Source: Bradyrhizobium sp. cir1 (GTDB lineage: Bacteria; Pseudomonadota; Alphaproteobacteria; Rhizobiales; Xanthobacteraceae). From it: a DNA stretch of 64,000 bases. Location of the stretch: positions 1 to 64,000 of the forward strand of contig NZ_JACIHE010000004.1 in the NCBI RefSeq assembly GCF_014198245.1. Reading direction: 5' to 3'. Below are positions 16,635-25,099 of the stretch, one piece after another (within the stretch, counting starts at the first letter, position 1; every line of letters begins with the position of its first letter). The position numbers and the translations under genes were made by a program. The notes below the pieces were generated by a model. The model was not told where the DNA came from. It was given only the letters and a program-made list of their open reading frames with translations, and searched no databases.

Positions 16635-18041
16635 ATGAAAGACCTGACGCACGGCTCCATCGTGAGACACATCCTGGCCATGACGCCGCCGATCATGGCC
16701 GGCATGATCTCGATCATGGTCTGCCAGCTGGTCGATCTGTACTTCGTGTCGGGTCTGGGCGATGCCGCGGTTGCGGGCGTCGCCGCCGCCGGCAATGCCG
16801 GCTTTCTCGTCAACGCCTTGATGCAGGTGCTCGGCGTCGGCACGGTGGCGCTGATCGCGCATGCCGTGGGGCGCAAGGATCAGCCGGACGCCAATTTGAT
16901 CTTCAACCAGGCGGTCGCCCTGTCGATGCTGTTCGGCCTGTTGACCCTGGTCGCGGGAGCGGCGCTGGCGCGCCTCTATATGCGTTCGGTCGCCGCGGAC
17001 CTCGCCACGATCGAGGCGGGAACCACTTATCTGTTGTGGTTCATGCCGGCGCTCGCGCTGGAGTTCGTCATGCAAGTGATCGCATCCGCGCTGCGCGCGA
17101 CTGGAATCGTGCGTCCTGCGATGCTGGTGCGGGTCCTCGCGGTCGTCATCAACATTGCGCTGGCGCCGGTGCTGATCTCGGGCTGGGGCACCGGCTACGC
17201 GCTCGGCGTCGCCGGCGCGGGGCTGGCGAGCTCGATCGCGGTCGCCGCCGGCGGGCTGATGCTGCTGGCGTATTTCCGCAAGGTCGAACGCTATGTCGCC
17301 TTCAAACCGGCGCAGTGGCGGCCGCAGCCGCGCCATTTGAAGCGCATCCTCAATGTCGGCTTCCCGGCCGGCGGCGAGTTCGCGATGATGTTCATCTTCA
17401 TGGCGGTGGTCTATTACGTGCTGCGCGATTTCGGCGCGGCGGCGCAGGCCGGCTTCGGCATCGGGCAGCGCGTGCTCGGCCTGATCCAGATGCCGGCACT
17501 CGCCGTTGCGTTGGCGGCAGGACCCATCGCCGGCCAGAATGTCGGCGCCGGCAACGGCGCGCGCGTGCGGGAAACCTTCGTCAAGTCGGCCCTGATCACG
17601 ACCATCGTGGCGCTCGGCTTCATGGCGCTCGCGCAGTTGAAGCCGGAGCTCCTGCTTGCCGGATTCTCCAACGACCGGGAGACGATGGAGATTGCCTTCC
17701 TGTTCCTGCGGGTCATCTCGCTCAACATGGTGGCGCAGGGGCTGATCTTCACCTGCTCGAGCATGTTCCAGGGCCTCGGCAACACCAAGCCGGTGCTGCT
17801 GAGCTCGGCGACGCGCGTGCTCACCTATTCGCTGCCGGCGATCTGGTTGTCGACGCGGCCCGGCTTCCGCATCGAGCACGTCTGGTACCTCTCGATCGCG
17901 GCGACCACGCTTCAGGCGGGCTTGAGCCTGTGGCTGCTGCGCCGCGAGTTCAGGAAGCGCTTCGCGCCGCTGCCGCAGGACGAGGCTGCAGAGCCGGTGA
18001 AAGCCGAGCCTGTCGCGCCTGCCGCGCGTGCGCCGGCGTAG
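16635..18041 (+). CDS. MATE-family multidrug/toxin exporter
   Basis: The 468-residue protein has twelve predicted helices in two homologous halves. It has MATE features GSIVRHILAMTPPIMAGMIS at the start, ASALRATGIVRPAM in the first half and SMFQGLGNTKPVL in the second. It exports cationic compounds using a sodium or proton gradient. GAGGATGGAAAG precedes the ATG. It begins 58 bases after the ABC exporter and may share its transcript. The last 30 residues are a Pro/Ala/Glu-rich tail. Confidence 0.92.
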   Translation: MKDLTHGSIVRHILAMTPPIMAGMISIMVCQLVDLYFVSGLGDAAVAGVAAAGNAGFLVNALMQVLGVGTVALIAHAVGRKDQPDANLIFNQAVALSMLFGLLTLVAGAALARLYMRSVAADLATIEAGTTYLLWFMPALALEFVMQVIASALRATGIVRPAMLVRVLAVVINIALAPVLISGWGTGYALGVAGAGLASSIAVAAGGLMLLAYFRKVERYVAFKPAQWRPQPRHLKRILNVGFPAGGEFAMMFIFMAVVYYVLRDFGAAAQAGFGIGQRVLGLIQMPALAVALAAGPIAGQNVGAGNGARVRETFVKSALITTIVALGFMALAQLKPELLLAGFSNDRETMEIAFLFLRVISLNMVAQGLIFTCSSMFQGLGNTKPVLLSSATRVLTYSLPAIWLSTRPGFRIEHVWYLSIAATTLQAGLSLWLLRREFRKRFAPLPQDEAAEPVKAEPVAPAARAPA

Positions 18042-18054
18042 CGGCAGTTAGCTT

Positions 18055-18084
18055 CCACGGCGCCGGCTATTTGCGGCGCCGTGG
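18055..18084. terminator. Bidirectional hairpin between convergent genes
   Basis: CCACGGCGCC and GGCGCCGTGG form a perfect 10-bp stem around a 10-base loop, placed 14 bases after the MATE stop and 3 bases after the TauE stop on the other strand. No T-run follows, so it may act with Rho or as an end-protecting structure. Confidence 0.6.
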
Positions 18085-18086
18085 GG

Positions 18087-18833
18087 CTAATGCGCGCCAA
18101 CGCTGTTCCAGACGAGGGTGAGGCCCGACAGGAACAAGAGGCCGAGCACGACATCGCCGAAATGCTTGTCGTTCAGGGCGTGATAGACGCGCGCGCCGGC
18201 CCAGGCTCCGACGAGCGTGCCCGGAAAGGCGATCAATGCGAGCCAGACCACCTTGAAGGCGACGAGGCCGGACGCCGTCTGCAACACCAGCGCAGTGGCG
18301 AGCACCGTGAAATTGAAGAGCTGGAAGATGCCGCGCCGCTCGTGCTTGTTCCAGCCGCGGATGTTGGCCCACAGGATCGGTAGCGGCCCGGACAGTCCGG
18401 CAAGCCCGCCCAGGATGCCGCCGGCAAAACCGATCGCGCCATCGGCGATCCGGCCGCCGAACTTGAAGGCGAGCGGCCGCTTGTTCAGATAGAGCGCCGT
18501 GGAAAAAATCAGGATCAGCACACCGACGCTCAGCTTGAACACCTTTGGATCGGCGGAGGCGACCATCATGGTTCCGAGCGGCACGCCGATCAGCCCTCCG
18601 ATCAGGAACGGCCAGACCAGCGACAGGTCAAAACTCTTCCACATCGACGGTAGCGTCGAGGTCTGCGCGATCACCGAGCAGATCAGCACCAGCGGCACCG
18701 CGAGCGAGGGCGGCAGGACGTAGAGCCAGATCCCGAGCGCCATCAGCGCCGTGCCGAACCCGGCCAGCCCCGAGACGAAGCCGCCGGCCAGCGCGCCGAA
18801 CAGCAGCAGCGCGTAAGTGGACGTTTCCACCAA
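18087..18833 (-). CDS. TauE/SafE-family (TSUP) anion permease
   Basis: The 248-residue inner-membrane protein has about eight helices and two copies of the family motif: GGFVSGLAGFGTALMALGIW near the start and GFAGGILGGLAGLSGPLPILW in the middle. The family exports or imports sulfite, sulfoacetate and related anions. The start is TTG 18833 or GTG 18830, since AGGA lies upstream at a good distance and no in-frame ATG exists there. It is not linked to sulfur genes in the window, so the substrate is open. Confidence 0.88.
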   Translation of the reverse strand: MVETSTYALLLFGALAGGFVSGLAGFGTALMALGIWLYVLPPSLAVPLVLICSVIAQTSTLPSMWKSFDLSLVWPFLIGGLIGVPLGTMMVASADPKVFKLSVGVLILIFSTALYLNKRPLAFKFGGRIADGAIGFAGGILGGLAGLSGPLPILWANIRGWNKHERRGIFQLFNFTVLATALVLQTASGLVAFKVVWLALIAFPGTLVGAWAGARVYHALNDKHFGDVVLGLLFLSGLTLVWNSVGAH

Positions 18834-19061
18834 TCATTTCCTGTCGTTAGCGGCGATGCCGAACGGTTGATCGTCATCCGGCGCATAGCACAGATGCGGC
18901 CGGGAAGGTCAATTTCAAAACCGCACGCAAGCGTGATCCCCAAGGGCGGGTCAAGAGCGAGCGTTCGTCGGAGAGGCTCCTACATGACGCCTGTACTTTT
19001 AATCCTGGGGGCCTGCCGGGCGTCACGCCGCACCGTCCCTGATGAGAGATGGAGCATGATC

Positions 19062-19322
19062 ATGACCCGCATGAACATTGCCGTTGCGGCCGCGCTGTTA
19101 TCGGCCGCCGCCCTGATGCCGACATTGGCGCAGGCGCAGTTTTCCGAGCCTGCAGCCTATCAGGCCGCGCATCCCGACCGCGATGTGCTCAATGGCGGCC
19201 AGCTCACGCCCGCGGGGCGCGCAGCCCGTGGCGAGGCAGTGGCCCCGAGCGAGGCCTATGCGGCTTATCCGTCAGCTGTTGCGCCTGCCGTCCGCCCGCG
19301 CCATCGCCGGCATCATCAATAA
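19062..19322 (+). CDS. Small secreted protein of unknown function
   Basis: The product has about 86 residues with a clear signal peptide (NIAVAAALLSAAALMPTLAQA). The mature part is FSEPAAYQAAHPDRDVLNGG, then LTPAGRAARGEA, and it ends in basic HRRHHQ. The start is set at ATG 19062 because GGAG (19051-19054) is seven bases away, while ATG 19056 is too close. The histidine/arginine tail suggests metal or surface binding, which is a guess. Confidence 0.65.
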   Translation: MTRMNIAVAAALLSAAALMPTLAQAQFSEPAAYQAAHPDRDVLNGGQLTPAGRAARGEAVAPSEAYAAYPSAVAPAVRPRHRRHHQ

Positions 19323-19336
19323 GAGACTTATTGTTT

Positions 19337-19406
19337 GAGCATGATCTTGTCGGAAAACCGCTGCGCACTTTGCGCTAACGCGGCCCTTCGGGTCCGGATC
19401 ATGCTC
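19337..19406. repeat. GAGCATGATC...GGATCATGCTC dispersed repeat
   Basis: Arms GAGCATGATC (19337-19346) and GGATCATGCTC (19396-19406) flank GGAAAACCG and CCCTTCGGG. The element type, with GGAAAACCGCT inside, is common in Rhizobiales. The right arm runs into the stop codon of the minus-strand MocR gene at 19406-19408. Confidence 0.75.
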
Positions 19407-20776
19407 TAGACGATCTGCCTGGTGTCGGCGGGCTTGTGCAGCGCGCCGACCAGGATGCGCAGCGCCTCGGTCAATTCCGGCCTGTTCCGTGCCGCCCCGA
19501 GCGAGACGCGCGCCGCGTGCGGCGGTGCCCCGTCGACGGCAAAGGCATCGCCTGCCACGATCGCTAGTCCATTCCGCAGCAGATGCGCCGCGATGTCGGG
19601 GCGTCCCTCCGGCAGCCGCAGCCATAGATGATGCGCCGCAGGCCTGGCCATGAACTGAAAGCCTTTCAGCGCGCGCTGCGCAAGCTGCTGGCGCCCGACC
19701 GCCTCGTTGCGGATGGCGGTGATGATGCGGTCGGCGATGCCGGTCTCGATCCAGTGCGTCACCAGCGCGACCATCAGTGGCGCCGGCATCTGCACGGTGG
19801 CCTGCAGATGGCCGCGCATCTGTAGCTGCGTGTCGCCGTCGGGCGTCACCAGATAGGCGACGCGCAGCGCCGGCGCGATGCATTTTGACAGCGTGGTTGC
19901 GAGATAAGTCCGCTCCGGAATGAGGTTCGCGATCGGCGAAGCCGAGTGATCGAGCAGCCCGTAGGCGTCGTCTTCGATCAACATCGAATCGGCATCGCGA
20001 ATGATCTTGGCGATGGCGCTGCGCCGCTCGGGGAGAAGCGTCGCGGTGGTCGGATTGTGCAGCGTCGGAATGAGATAGACGGCCTTCGGCTTGTGCGTGC
20101 GGCATGCCTTTGCCAGTGCATCGGGCAGAATGCCGTCCTCGTCCATCGCGACGCCGACGAGCCTGACGCCGAGCTGCGCCGCAGCGGCCTTGATGCCGGG
20201 GAAGGTGAGCGCTTCGGTCAACACGATGTCGCCGGGCCGCGCAAGGTGTGCGAGCAGGTTGAACAGGATCGTCTGCGTGCCGGGAAAGATCACGAGCCTG
20301 TCGGCGTGCGCATGCGGGACGCGTGCGCGCATCCAGCGCGCCGCGACCTCGCGCTCATGCGCGCTGCCGCCGGGCGGCTGATAGTTCAGGAATGCGGTCA
20401 GGCCCGATTGCGCGCGGAGGGCCTCCAGTCCTGCGACGATGCGTTCGTCGAGCTGTGCCTCGAGCGGATGCGGCGGCACGTTCATCGAGAGATCGATCGC
20501 GACGGGATGCGGCAGGTCGACGGCGCGCCGCGCGCTGGTCTCCGACACGAACGATCCCTGGCCGACGCGGGCCTCCATGATGCCGCGGCGCCGCGCCTCG
20601 GTGTAGGCGCGCGTCACCGTGGTGAGGTCGATGCCGAGTGCCTTCGCCAGCGCGCGCTGCGTCGGCAGCTGCTGGCCGCGCACGAGCCGGCCGGCGGCGA
20701 TGTCGGCCTCCATGGCCTCGACGATGCGCTGGTAGCGCGGCCCGCTCAGCTCCGAGATTGTAGGGGTCCAATCCAT
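19406..20776 (-). CDS. MocR/PdxR-type regulator: GntR DNA-binding domain fused to aminotransferase-like domain
   Basis: The 456-residue protein has a winged helix at about residues 10-75 (RYQRIVEAMEADIAAGRLVRGQQLPTQRALAKALGIDLTTVTRAY). A fold-type I aminotransferase-like domain follows, with HNPTTATLLPE and the PLP lysine at about residue 298 in TTLSKCIAPALRVAYL. MocR proteins sense PLP or an amino compound and regulate a neighbouring, often divergent gene. Here that gene is a DUF983 protein whose start is 79 bases away. Two direct repeats in the gap are candidate binding sites. Confidence 0.9.
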   Translation of the reverse strand: MDWTPTISELSGPRYQRIVEAMEADIAAGRLVRGQQLPTQRALAKALGIDLTTVTRAYTEARRRGIMEARVGQGSFVSETSARRAVDLPHPVAIDLSMNVPPHPLEAQLDERIVAGLEALRAQSGLTAFLNYQPPGGSAHEREVAARWMRARVPHAHADRLVIFPGTQTILFNLLAHLARPGDIVLTEALTFPGIKAAAAQLGVRLVGVAMDEDGILPDALAKACRTHKPKAVYLIPTLHNPTTATLLPERRSAIAKIIRDADSMLIEDDAYGLLDHSASPIANLIPERTYLATTLSKCIAPALRVAYLVTPDGDTQLQMRGHLQATVQMPAPLMVALVTHWIETGIADRIITAIRNEAVGRQQLAQRALKGFQFMARPAAHHLWLRLPEGRPDIAAHLLRNGLAIVAGDAFAVDGAPPHAARVSLGAARNRPELTEALRILVGALHKPADTRQIV

Positions 20777-20801
20777 GCAATTTAAGCCTATATCCTTTGA
20801 A

Positions 20802-20831
20802 TGTATGGATGCAGGATATTATTGTATGGAT
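20802..20831. promoter_or_regulatory. Direct repeat, candidate MocR operator
   Basis: TGTATGGAT occurs at 20802-20810 and 20823-20831, 21 bp apart, so both lie on the same DNA face. A one-mismatch inverted copy (ATCCATGCA, 20771-20779) overlaps the regulator start codon. MocR proteins are known to bind spaced direct repeats in divergent promoters. Confidence 0.55.
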
Positions 20832-20855
20832 CAGCAAAACGGAAGAGGTGCTGTG

Positions 20856-21302
20856 ATGGCAACCGGTTCAGTCTCTCTCTCGAAGGCAATGTGGCGCGGC
20901 TTCTTGGGCAAGTGCCCGAACTGCGGCGAAGGGCATCTGTTCGGCCGTTTCCTGAAGGTGGCCGAGGCTTGCGATCATTGCGGCGAAGAGCTGTTCCACC
21001 AGCGCGCCGACGATTTCCCGGCCTATCTGGTGATGGTCGTGGTCGGCCATCTCGTCGTGCCGGCGATCCTTGCGGTTGAGACCGCCTACGCGCCGCCGGT
21101 CTGGCTGCAACTCGTGGTGTGGCTGCCGGTGACGCTGGTCGCTTCGCTCGCGCTACTGCAGCCGACCAAGGGCGCCATCGTCGGCCTGCAATGGCAGATC
21201 GGCATGCATGGTTTCGAGGCGAGCAAGCTGCGGCGCGAGGCCGGTGCGCTTGCGCCGGTGCTGGTGAAGGCGGACGCGCGCGGCCTGAATCGAGGGCGCT
21301 GA
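20856..21302 (+). CDS. DUF983 family membrane protein
   Basis: The 148-residue protein has an N-terminal zinc-ribbon-like part with CPNCGEGHLF and CDHCGEEL (about residues 20-50). Two transmembrane helices (AYLVMVVVGHLVVPAILAVE and LVVWLPVTLVASLALLQPT) and a short cytoplasmic end follow. Function is unknown; in some alphaproteobacteria relatives lie near cytochrome oxidase assembly genes, but here the partner is a divergent MocR regulator. ATG 20856 has GAGG seven bases upstream, and earlier in-frame starts at 20775 and 20826 lie within the operator region. Confidence 0.85.
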   Translation: MATGSVSLSKAMWRGFLGKCPNCGEGHLFGRFLKVAEACDHCGEELFHQRADDFPAYLVMVVVGHLVVPAILAVETAYAPPVWLQLVVWLPVTLVASLALLQPTKGAIVGLQWQIGMHGFEASKLRREAGALAPVLVKADARGLNRGR

Positions 21303-21340
21303 TGGCGGTGTTGCGCGAGATCGTGGCGTAACTCTTGTCG

Positions 21341-21441
21341 TCATTCCGGGGCTCGCGAAGCGAGAACCCGGAATCCATTCATCCACCGACACTGCCGCGC
21401 GATGGATTCCGGGCTCGTGCTTCGCACGCCCCGGAATGACA
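21341..21441. repeat. Intergenic palindrome, GTCATTCCGGGGCTCGCGAAGCGAG family
   Basis: The outer arms GTCATTCCGGGG and CCCCGGAATGAC bracket two inner hairpins containing GGAATCCAT and ATGGATTCC. Copies recur at 32435, 39005, 58543 and 63615. Confidence 0.85.
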
Positions 21442-21517
21442 CCATTTGAATGGTTGCGCGCTCGGCCCAAATGGTGAGGGGTCCGATGCGGTCAGCATCG
21501 AACCCCTCGTTGCAAGA

Positions 21518-21937
21518 TATCAGCCGGCCTGTAAGCCGGGTTCTGTAGGGCACCGCCCGCTTGCGCGAACGATACGTGACGGCCATTCCTCTGGGACCAT
21601 GTTTGCACACGGCCTCGAGCAACCTACCCGGACGGCGGGCCTGACATCGCCCCGCGGCGTTATCGCTTGCGCGAACAGCCCGCTACGCCGTCCCTATTCG
21701 GTTTTGCTCCCGGTGGGGTTTACCATGCCGGCCCCGTTGCCGGCGCCGCGGTGCGCTCTTACCGCACCTTTTCACCCTTACTTCCTCCGAGGAGGAAGCG
21801 GTTCGTTCTCTGTGGCACTTTCCCTGGGGTTGCCCCCGCCGGATGTTATCCGGCACCGCATGTCAAGGGAGCCCGGACTTTCCTCCCCGGCGGCCTTTCG
21901 GCACCTGCCGGAGCGGCCGTCCGGCCGACTGACTGAT
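21518..21937 (-). ncRNA. rnpB: RNase P RNA, class A
   Basis: On the minus strand the 5' end begins near AGTCAGTCGGCCGG. It has the universal GAGGAAAGTCCGGGCTCC (complement of 21870-21887), the GGTGCGGTAAGAGCGCACC hairpin, GGTAAACCCCACCGGGAGCA, and the 3' end ACAGAACCCGGCTTACAGG. The length of about 420 bases fits alphaproteobacteria. It is the catalytic RNA that trims tRNA 5' leaders. Exact ends are approximate. Confidence 0.95.
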
Positions 21938-21940
21938 AAC

Positions 21941-21970
21941 GCATGGAGCATTTGTGACGGTTCCGTCAAG
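21941..21970 (-). promoter_or_regulatory. Candidate rnpB promoter
   Basis: On the minus strand CTTGAC (21970-21965) is a good alphaproteobacterial -35. The -10 at the matching distance (TCCATG or CCATGC) is poor. The predicted start falls at the rnpB 5' end, which supports the placement. Confidence 0.35.
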
Positions 21971-22082
21971 CCGAGATCGCCGCGCACGCGTGATCCAAAA
22001 TAATTTATCCTGAAGATGTCGTTTGGAGCGCGCCCCGTTCGACTGGATGTCGGCGACACAGCCGAACAACAGGAGTGAAGCG

Positions 22083-22436
22083 ATGCAGTATCTGCTGATG
22101 ATCTACCAGAACGAGGCCGAGTACGCGAAGAACGACGCGGCGACCAGCCAGAAGATGCTGGCCGAATATCAAGCCTTCACGCAAGCCATCGTCCAGAGCG
22201 GCAATTTCAAGGCCGGCGACCGGCTTCGGCCGACAACCACTGCCACGACCGTACGCGTGCGCGACGGCAAGACGCTGACCACCGACGGCCCGTTCGCGGA
22301 GACGCGCGAGCAGCTCGGCGGCTATTACCTCGTCGAAGCCAAGGATCTCAACGCGGCGATCGAGATCGCGGCGCGGATTCCCAGCGCGCGGATCGGGTCG
22401 ATCGAGGTGCGGCCGATCTGGGTGTACGACAAGTGA
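22083..22436 (+). CDS. YCII/DGPF-domain protein
   Basis: The 117-residue protein begins [14 protein letters not shown] and has the family signature [21 protein letters not shown], the DGPF motif, plus a ferredoxin-like fold pattern. DGPF proteins are the standard genetic partners of ECF42 sigma factors. The gene for one starts 22 bases downstream, so the pair forms an operon. The biochemical role is unknown. CAGGAG precedes the ATG, and an upstream in-frame start at 22023 lacks a site. Confidence 0.92.
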   Translation: MQYLLMIYQNEAEYAKNDAATSQKMLAEYQAFTQAIVQSGNFKAGDRLRPTTTATTVRVRDGKTLTTDGPFAETREQLGGYYLVEAKDLNAAIEIAARIPSARIGSIEVRPIWVYDK

Positions 22437-22458
22437 CGGCGAAGCCGCGCATCGGCGC

Positions 22459-23691
22459 ATGACCCCGAGCGAGATCGAAACCATCTTCCGCGACGAGGCG
22501 GGGCGGGCGCTGGCCACGCTGATCCGCCTCGTCGGCGATTTCGATCTCGCCGAGGACGCGCTGCAGGATGCGTTCGCGGCCGCGCTGGTGCGCTGGTCGG
22601 CGTGCGAGGTGCCTGACAATCCGCGTGCCTGGCTGGTCAATGTCGCCAAGCACAAGGCGATCGACCGCATCCGCCGCCAGGCTGTCTTCCGCGGCAAGCA
22701 GCAGGCGCTGGTGCATGAGCTCGAGCTGAACGCGCTGGGCCCCGACGGGCCGCCGGCAACGCTCGACGACGACATGCTGCGGCTGATCTTCACCTGCTGC
22801 CATCCCGCCTTCGCGCCCGAGGTCCAGGTCGCGCTGACGCTGCGCACCGTGTGCGGCCTCTCGACGGCGCAGGTGGCGCGCGCCTTTCTCGTCGGTGAGG
22901 AGGCGATGGCGCAGCGGCTCGTCCGCGCCAAGCAGAAGATCAGGCTCGCCGGCATTCCCTATGAGGTGCCGGAGCGCGAGGCGCTGGCGCTGCGGCTCGA
23001 TGGCGTGCTCGCCGTGATCTATCTCGTCTTCACCGAAGGCTATGTCGCAACCTCGGGCGCGGATCTGATGCGGCCGGATCTCGCGACTGAGGCCATCCGG
23101 CTCGGCCGCTTGCTCGACCGGCTGATGCCCGGTCGCGGCGGCATCAAGGGCCTCCTCGCCCTGATGCTGCTGCACGATGCGCGCCGCGCCGGGCGCGAGA
23201 CAGCGGCGGGCGACATCGTGCTGCTGGAAGAGCAGGACCGCACGCTGTGGGATCTTGCGCAGATCGCGGAGGGCTTGCATCTGGTTGACGAGGCGCTGCG
23301 CATCCCCGGCCGGCCGCAAGCCTATGCGGTGCAGGCCGCGATCGCTGCGCTGCATGCGCGGGCGCCGAGCTTCGAGGCGACCGACTGGCCCCAGATTGCA
23401 GGGCTGTACGAGGTGCTGCTGCGCATCAATCCGTCGCCGGTGATCGAGCTCAACCACGCCGCGGCGGTGTCGATGGTCGACGGCCCGGCGCGCGCGCTCG
23501 ATCTCGTCGATGCGACCGCAGCGCGCGGCGGACTCGATGGCTATGCGCTGCTGCCCGCGGTGCGCGCGGATCTGTTGCGCCGATTGGGGCGGAAGAAAGA
23601 GGCGCGTGAGGCCTATCGTGCGGCGACGGAGGCGACGCAGCTCGAGCCGTTGCGGCGGCTCTATGCGCGGCGGGTGAGGGAGATGGAGTAG
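22459..23691 (+). CDS. ECF42-type sigma factor with large C-terminal TPR-like extension
   Basis: The 410-residue protein has sigma region 2 at about residues 8-75 ([36 protein letters not shown]) and region 4 at about 115-175 ([20 protein letters not shown]). About 230 residues follow with helical repeats, including [23 protein letters not shown]. This long domain, where classical ECF factors stop near 190 residues, defines the ECF42 group, which has no anti-sigma factor and is paired with DGPF genes. The extension is thought to regulate activity. The signal it responds to is not evident here. Confidence 0.93.
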   Translation: MTPSEIETIFRDEAGRALATLIRLVGDFDLAEDALQDAFAAALVRWSACEVPDNPRAWLVNVAKHKAIDRIRRQAVFRGKQQALVHELELNALGPDGPPATLDDDMLRLIFTCCHPAFAPEVQVALTLRTVCGLSTAQVARAFLVGEEAMAQRLVRAKQKIRLAGIPYEVPEREALALRLDGVLAVIYLVFTEGYVATSGADLMRPDLATEAIRLGRLLDRLMPGRGGIKGLLALMLLHDARRAGRETAAGDIVLLEEQDRTLWDLAQIAEGLHLVDEALRIPGRPQAYAVQAAIAALHARAPSFEATDWPQIAGLYEVLLRINPSPVIELNHAAAVSMVDGPARALDLVDATAARGGLDGYALLPAVRADLLRRLGRKKEAREAYRAATEATQLEPLRRLYARRVREME

Positions 23692-23705
23692 CTGCTGCAT
23701 CCTCC

Positions 23706-23790
23706 GTCATTGCGAGCGCAGCGAAGCAATCCAGACTGCTTCGGCGGAGACAGTCTGGATTGCTTCGTCGCAAGAGCTCCTCGCAATGAC
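23706..23790. repeat. Intergenic palindrome, GTCATTGCGAGCGCAGCGAAG family
   Basis: The left arm matches the copy at 4631 for about 30 bases. The right arm carries an insertion (GTCGCAAGAGCTC) before CGCAATGAC. It lies between convergent genes. Confidence 0.85.
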
Positions 23791-23810
23791 GGAGTATGTG
23801 ATCAGCGCCG

Positions 23811-24668
23811 TCACTTCGACGCGATCGGCGTCCCTTCCGGCGGCAGGCTCGCCAATAGCGCCTGCAAGGTCGACAGCGTGGAATGATCCGCCACACCGTC
23901 CAGCCGCGCCGGGCGGAAATGGCGCTGGAAGGCGGTGATGACCTCCATGGTCGCGGCGTCGTATTTGCCGGTGAGGGGAACGCCGTAGCCGTATCTGGCA
24001 AGCGCCTGCTGCATGCTCAGCACTGCGTCGCTGATGGTGCCGAGCATCAGGCTCTCGCCGCGCACGACCGGTGCGGGCGTGACCCAGTGACCGACGCCGG
24101 AATTGGCCAGCGAATGCCACGGAAACTTTTCGCCGGGATCCTTTTTGCGCGCGGGTGCGACGTCGGAATGTCCGAGCACCCGGTGCGCCGGTACCTTGCG
24201 GCGGAGCATGATGCCGCGGCACAGCGCGATCACGGCCGCGATCTGGCGCAGCGGAAACTCCGGATAGCCCCAGTCGTGACCGCGATTGACGATCTCGATG
24301 CCGATCGAGCAGGAGTTGACGTCGTCCTCGCCGGCCCAGGACGAAACGCCGGCGTGCCAGGCGCGCTTGGCCTCGGGCACGCATTGCACGATGCGGCCGT
24401 CCTCCAGCACGACGTAATGCGCCGACACTTCCGTCCCCGCCGTGCACAGCCGCGCCAGCGCACCCTCGACGTCGGGCATGCCGGTGTAGTGCAGCACGAT
24501 CATGTCCGCCTGCCGACCGTTGCTGCGCTCGCCATAGTTCGGCGAGGGGATGATGTCGGAGACGATCGAGGAATCCGGCTCGAACGTCCGCATGTTCGCC
24601 GCGGCCTTGGGAACCGGGAGAACGCGCTGACGCTTCGAATCAGTTCCAGACGGTGAACCGGACGACAT
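23811..24668 (-). CDS. N-acetylmuramoyl-L-alanine amidase (AmpD/AmiD type) with peptidoglycan-binding domain
   Basis: The 285-residue protein has an amidase_2 domain at about residues 40-190. It shows MIVLHYTGM with a zinc histidine, WHAGVSSWAG, NSCSIGIEIVN and the late HSDVAPARKKDPGEKF motif. A C-terminal peptidoglycan-binding helical domain follows (AVLSMQQALARYGYGVPL ... AFQRHF). It cleaves the bond between MurNAc and the stem peptide. No signal peptide is visible with the ATG 24668 start, so it could act on recycled cytoplasmic muropeptides or use another route. It is divergent from the division cluster. Confidence 0.9.
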   Translation of the reverse strand: MSSGSPSGTDSKRQRVLPVPKAAANMRTFEPDSSIVSDIIPSPNYGERSNGRQADMIVLHYTGMPDVEGALARLCTAGTEVSAHYVVLEDGRIVQCVPEAKRAWHAGVSSWAGEDDVNSCSIGIEIVNRGHDWGYPEFPLRQIAAVIALCRGIMLRRKVPAHRVLGHSDVAPARKKDPGEKFPWHSLANSGVGHWVTPAPVVRGESLMLGTISDAVLSMQQALARYGYGVPLTGKYDAATMEVITAFQRHFRPARLDGVADHSTLSTLQALLASLPPEGTPIASK

Positions 24669-24701
24669 AAGCAGCTCAAGTCGGACAGGAGAGTGGGCCA
24701 A

Positions 24702-25099
24702 GCCCTTCTCTTTACTATTCCTTTACCCTCCGCTGTGCGCAATCGCGCGACGCGGTTAACGGGTGCATTTTAGACAGGGTGTGTGGATGAGGCATCACCA
24801 TCGCCTCTCCTTTTCGACTTGTAACGAGCCGATCAACGCTTTCTTAACGCTAAGGGCCGTTACTGAGGAATGAAGAGCCGACCCGCGTCTGGAGGCGGCC
24901 AAAGCGTATTTTGGCTCGAAATCCCATGGTTGCCCGACAAATTCCACTGGGAACTCTGGGTTTGCCGCCCGGGACGACCGGGCTCGGTTACCATGTTGGA
25001 CTGGGGCTTTGTCGTGGAACCGCCGCGACGCGGAATCATTCGAGGCGTTATGGGCTGGTTCGCCCCCGATCTGGCTTGGTTGTTCGGCAGGCGTGGTGC
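24702..25099. other. Promoter/leader region of the dcw cluster, no mraZ
   Basis: About 400 bases separate the amidase and rsmH. No mraZ, normally the first gene here, can be read on either strand. There are TTAAC half-sites at about 24756 and 24845 and a TGGG-N5-TGGG pair near 24949. A plus-strand frame 24870-25103 (77 residues, tryptophan-rich) overlaps the rsmH start as ATGA, but its third-position GC is lower than in neighbours and its AGG site is too close to the start. I treat it as non-coding or vestigial. Confidence 0.5.

Noticed and set aside
21480..21960. Protein-coding frames across the rnpB region
   Set aside because: The conserved RNase P RNA elements explain the sequence on the minus strand.
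24949..24961. TGGG-N5-TGGG as MraZ boxes
   Set aside because: Only two copies, with period 9 instead of 10, and no mraZ in the window.
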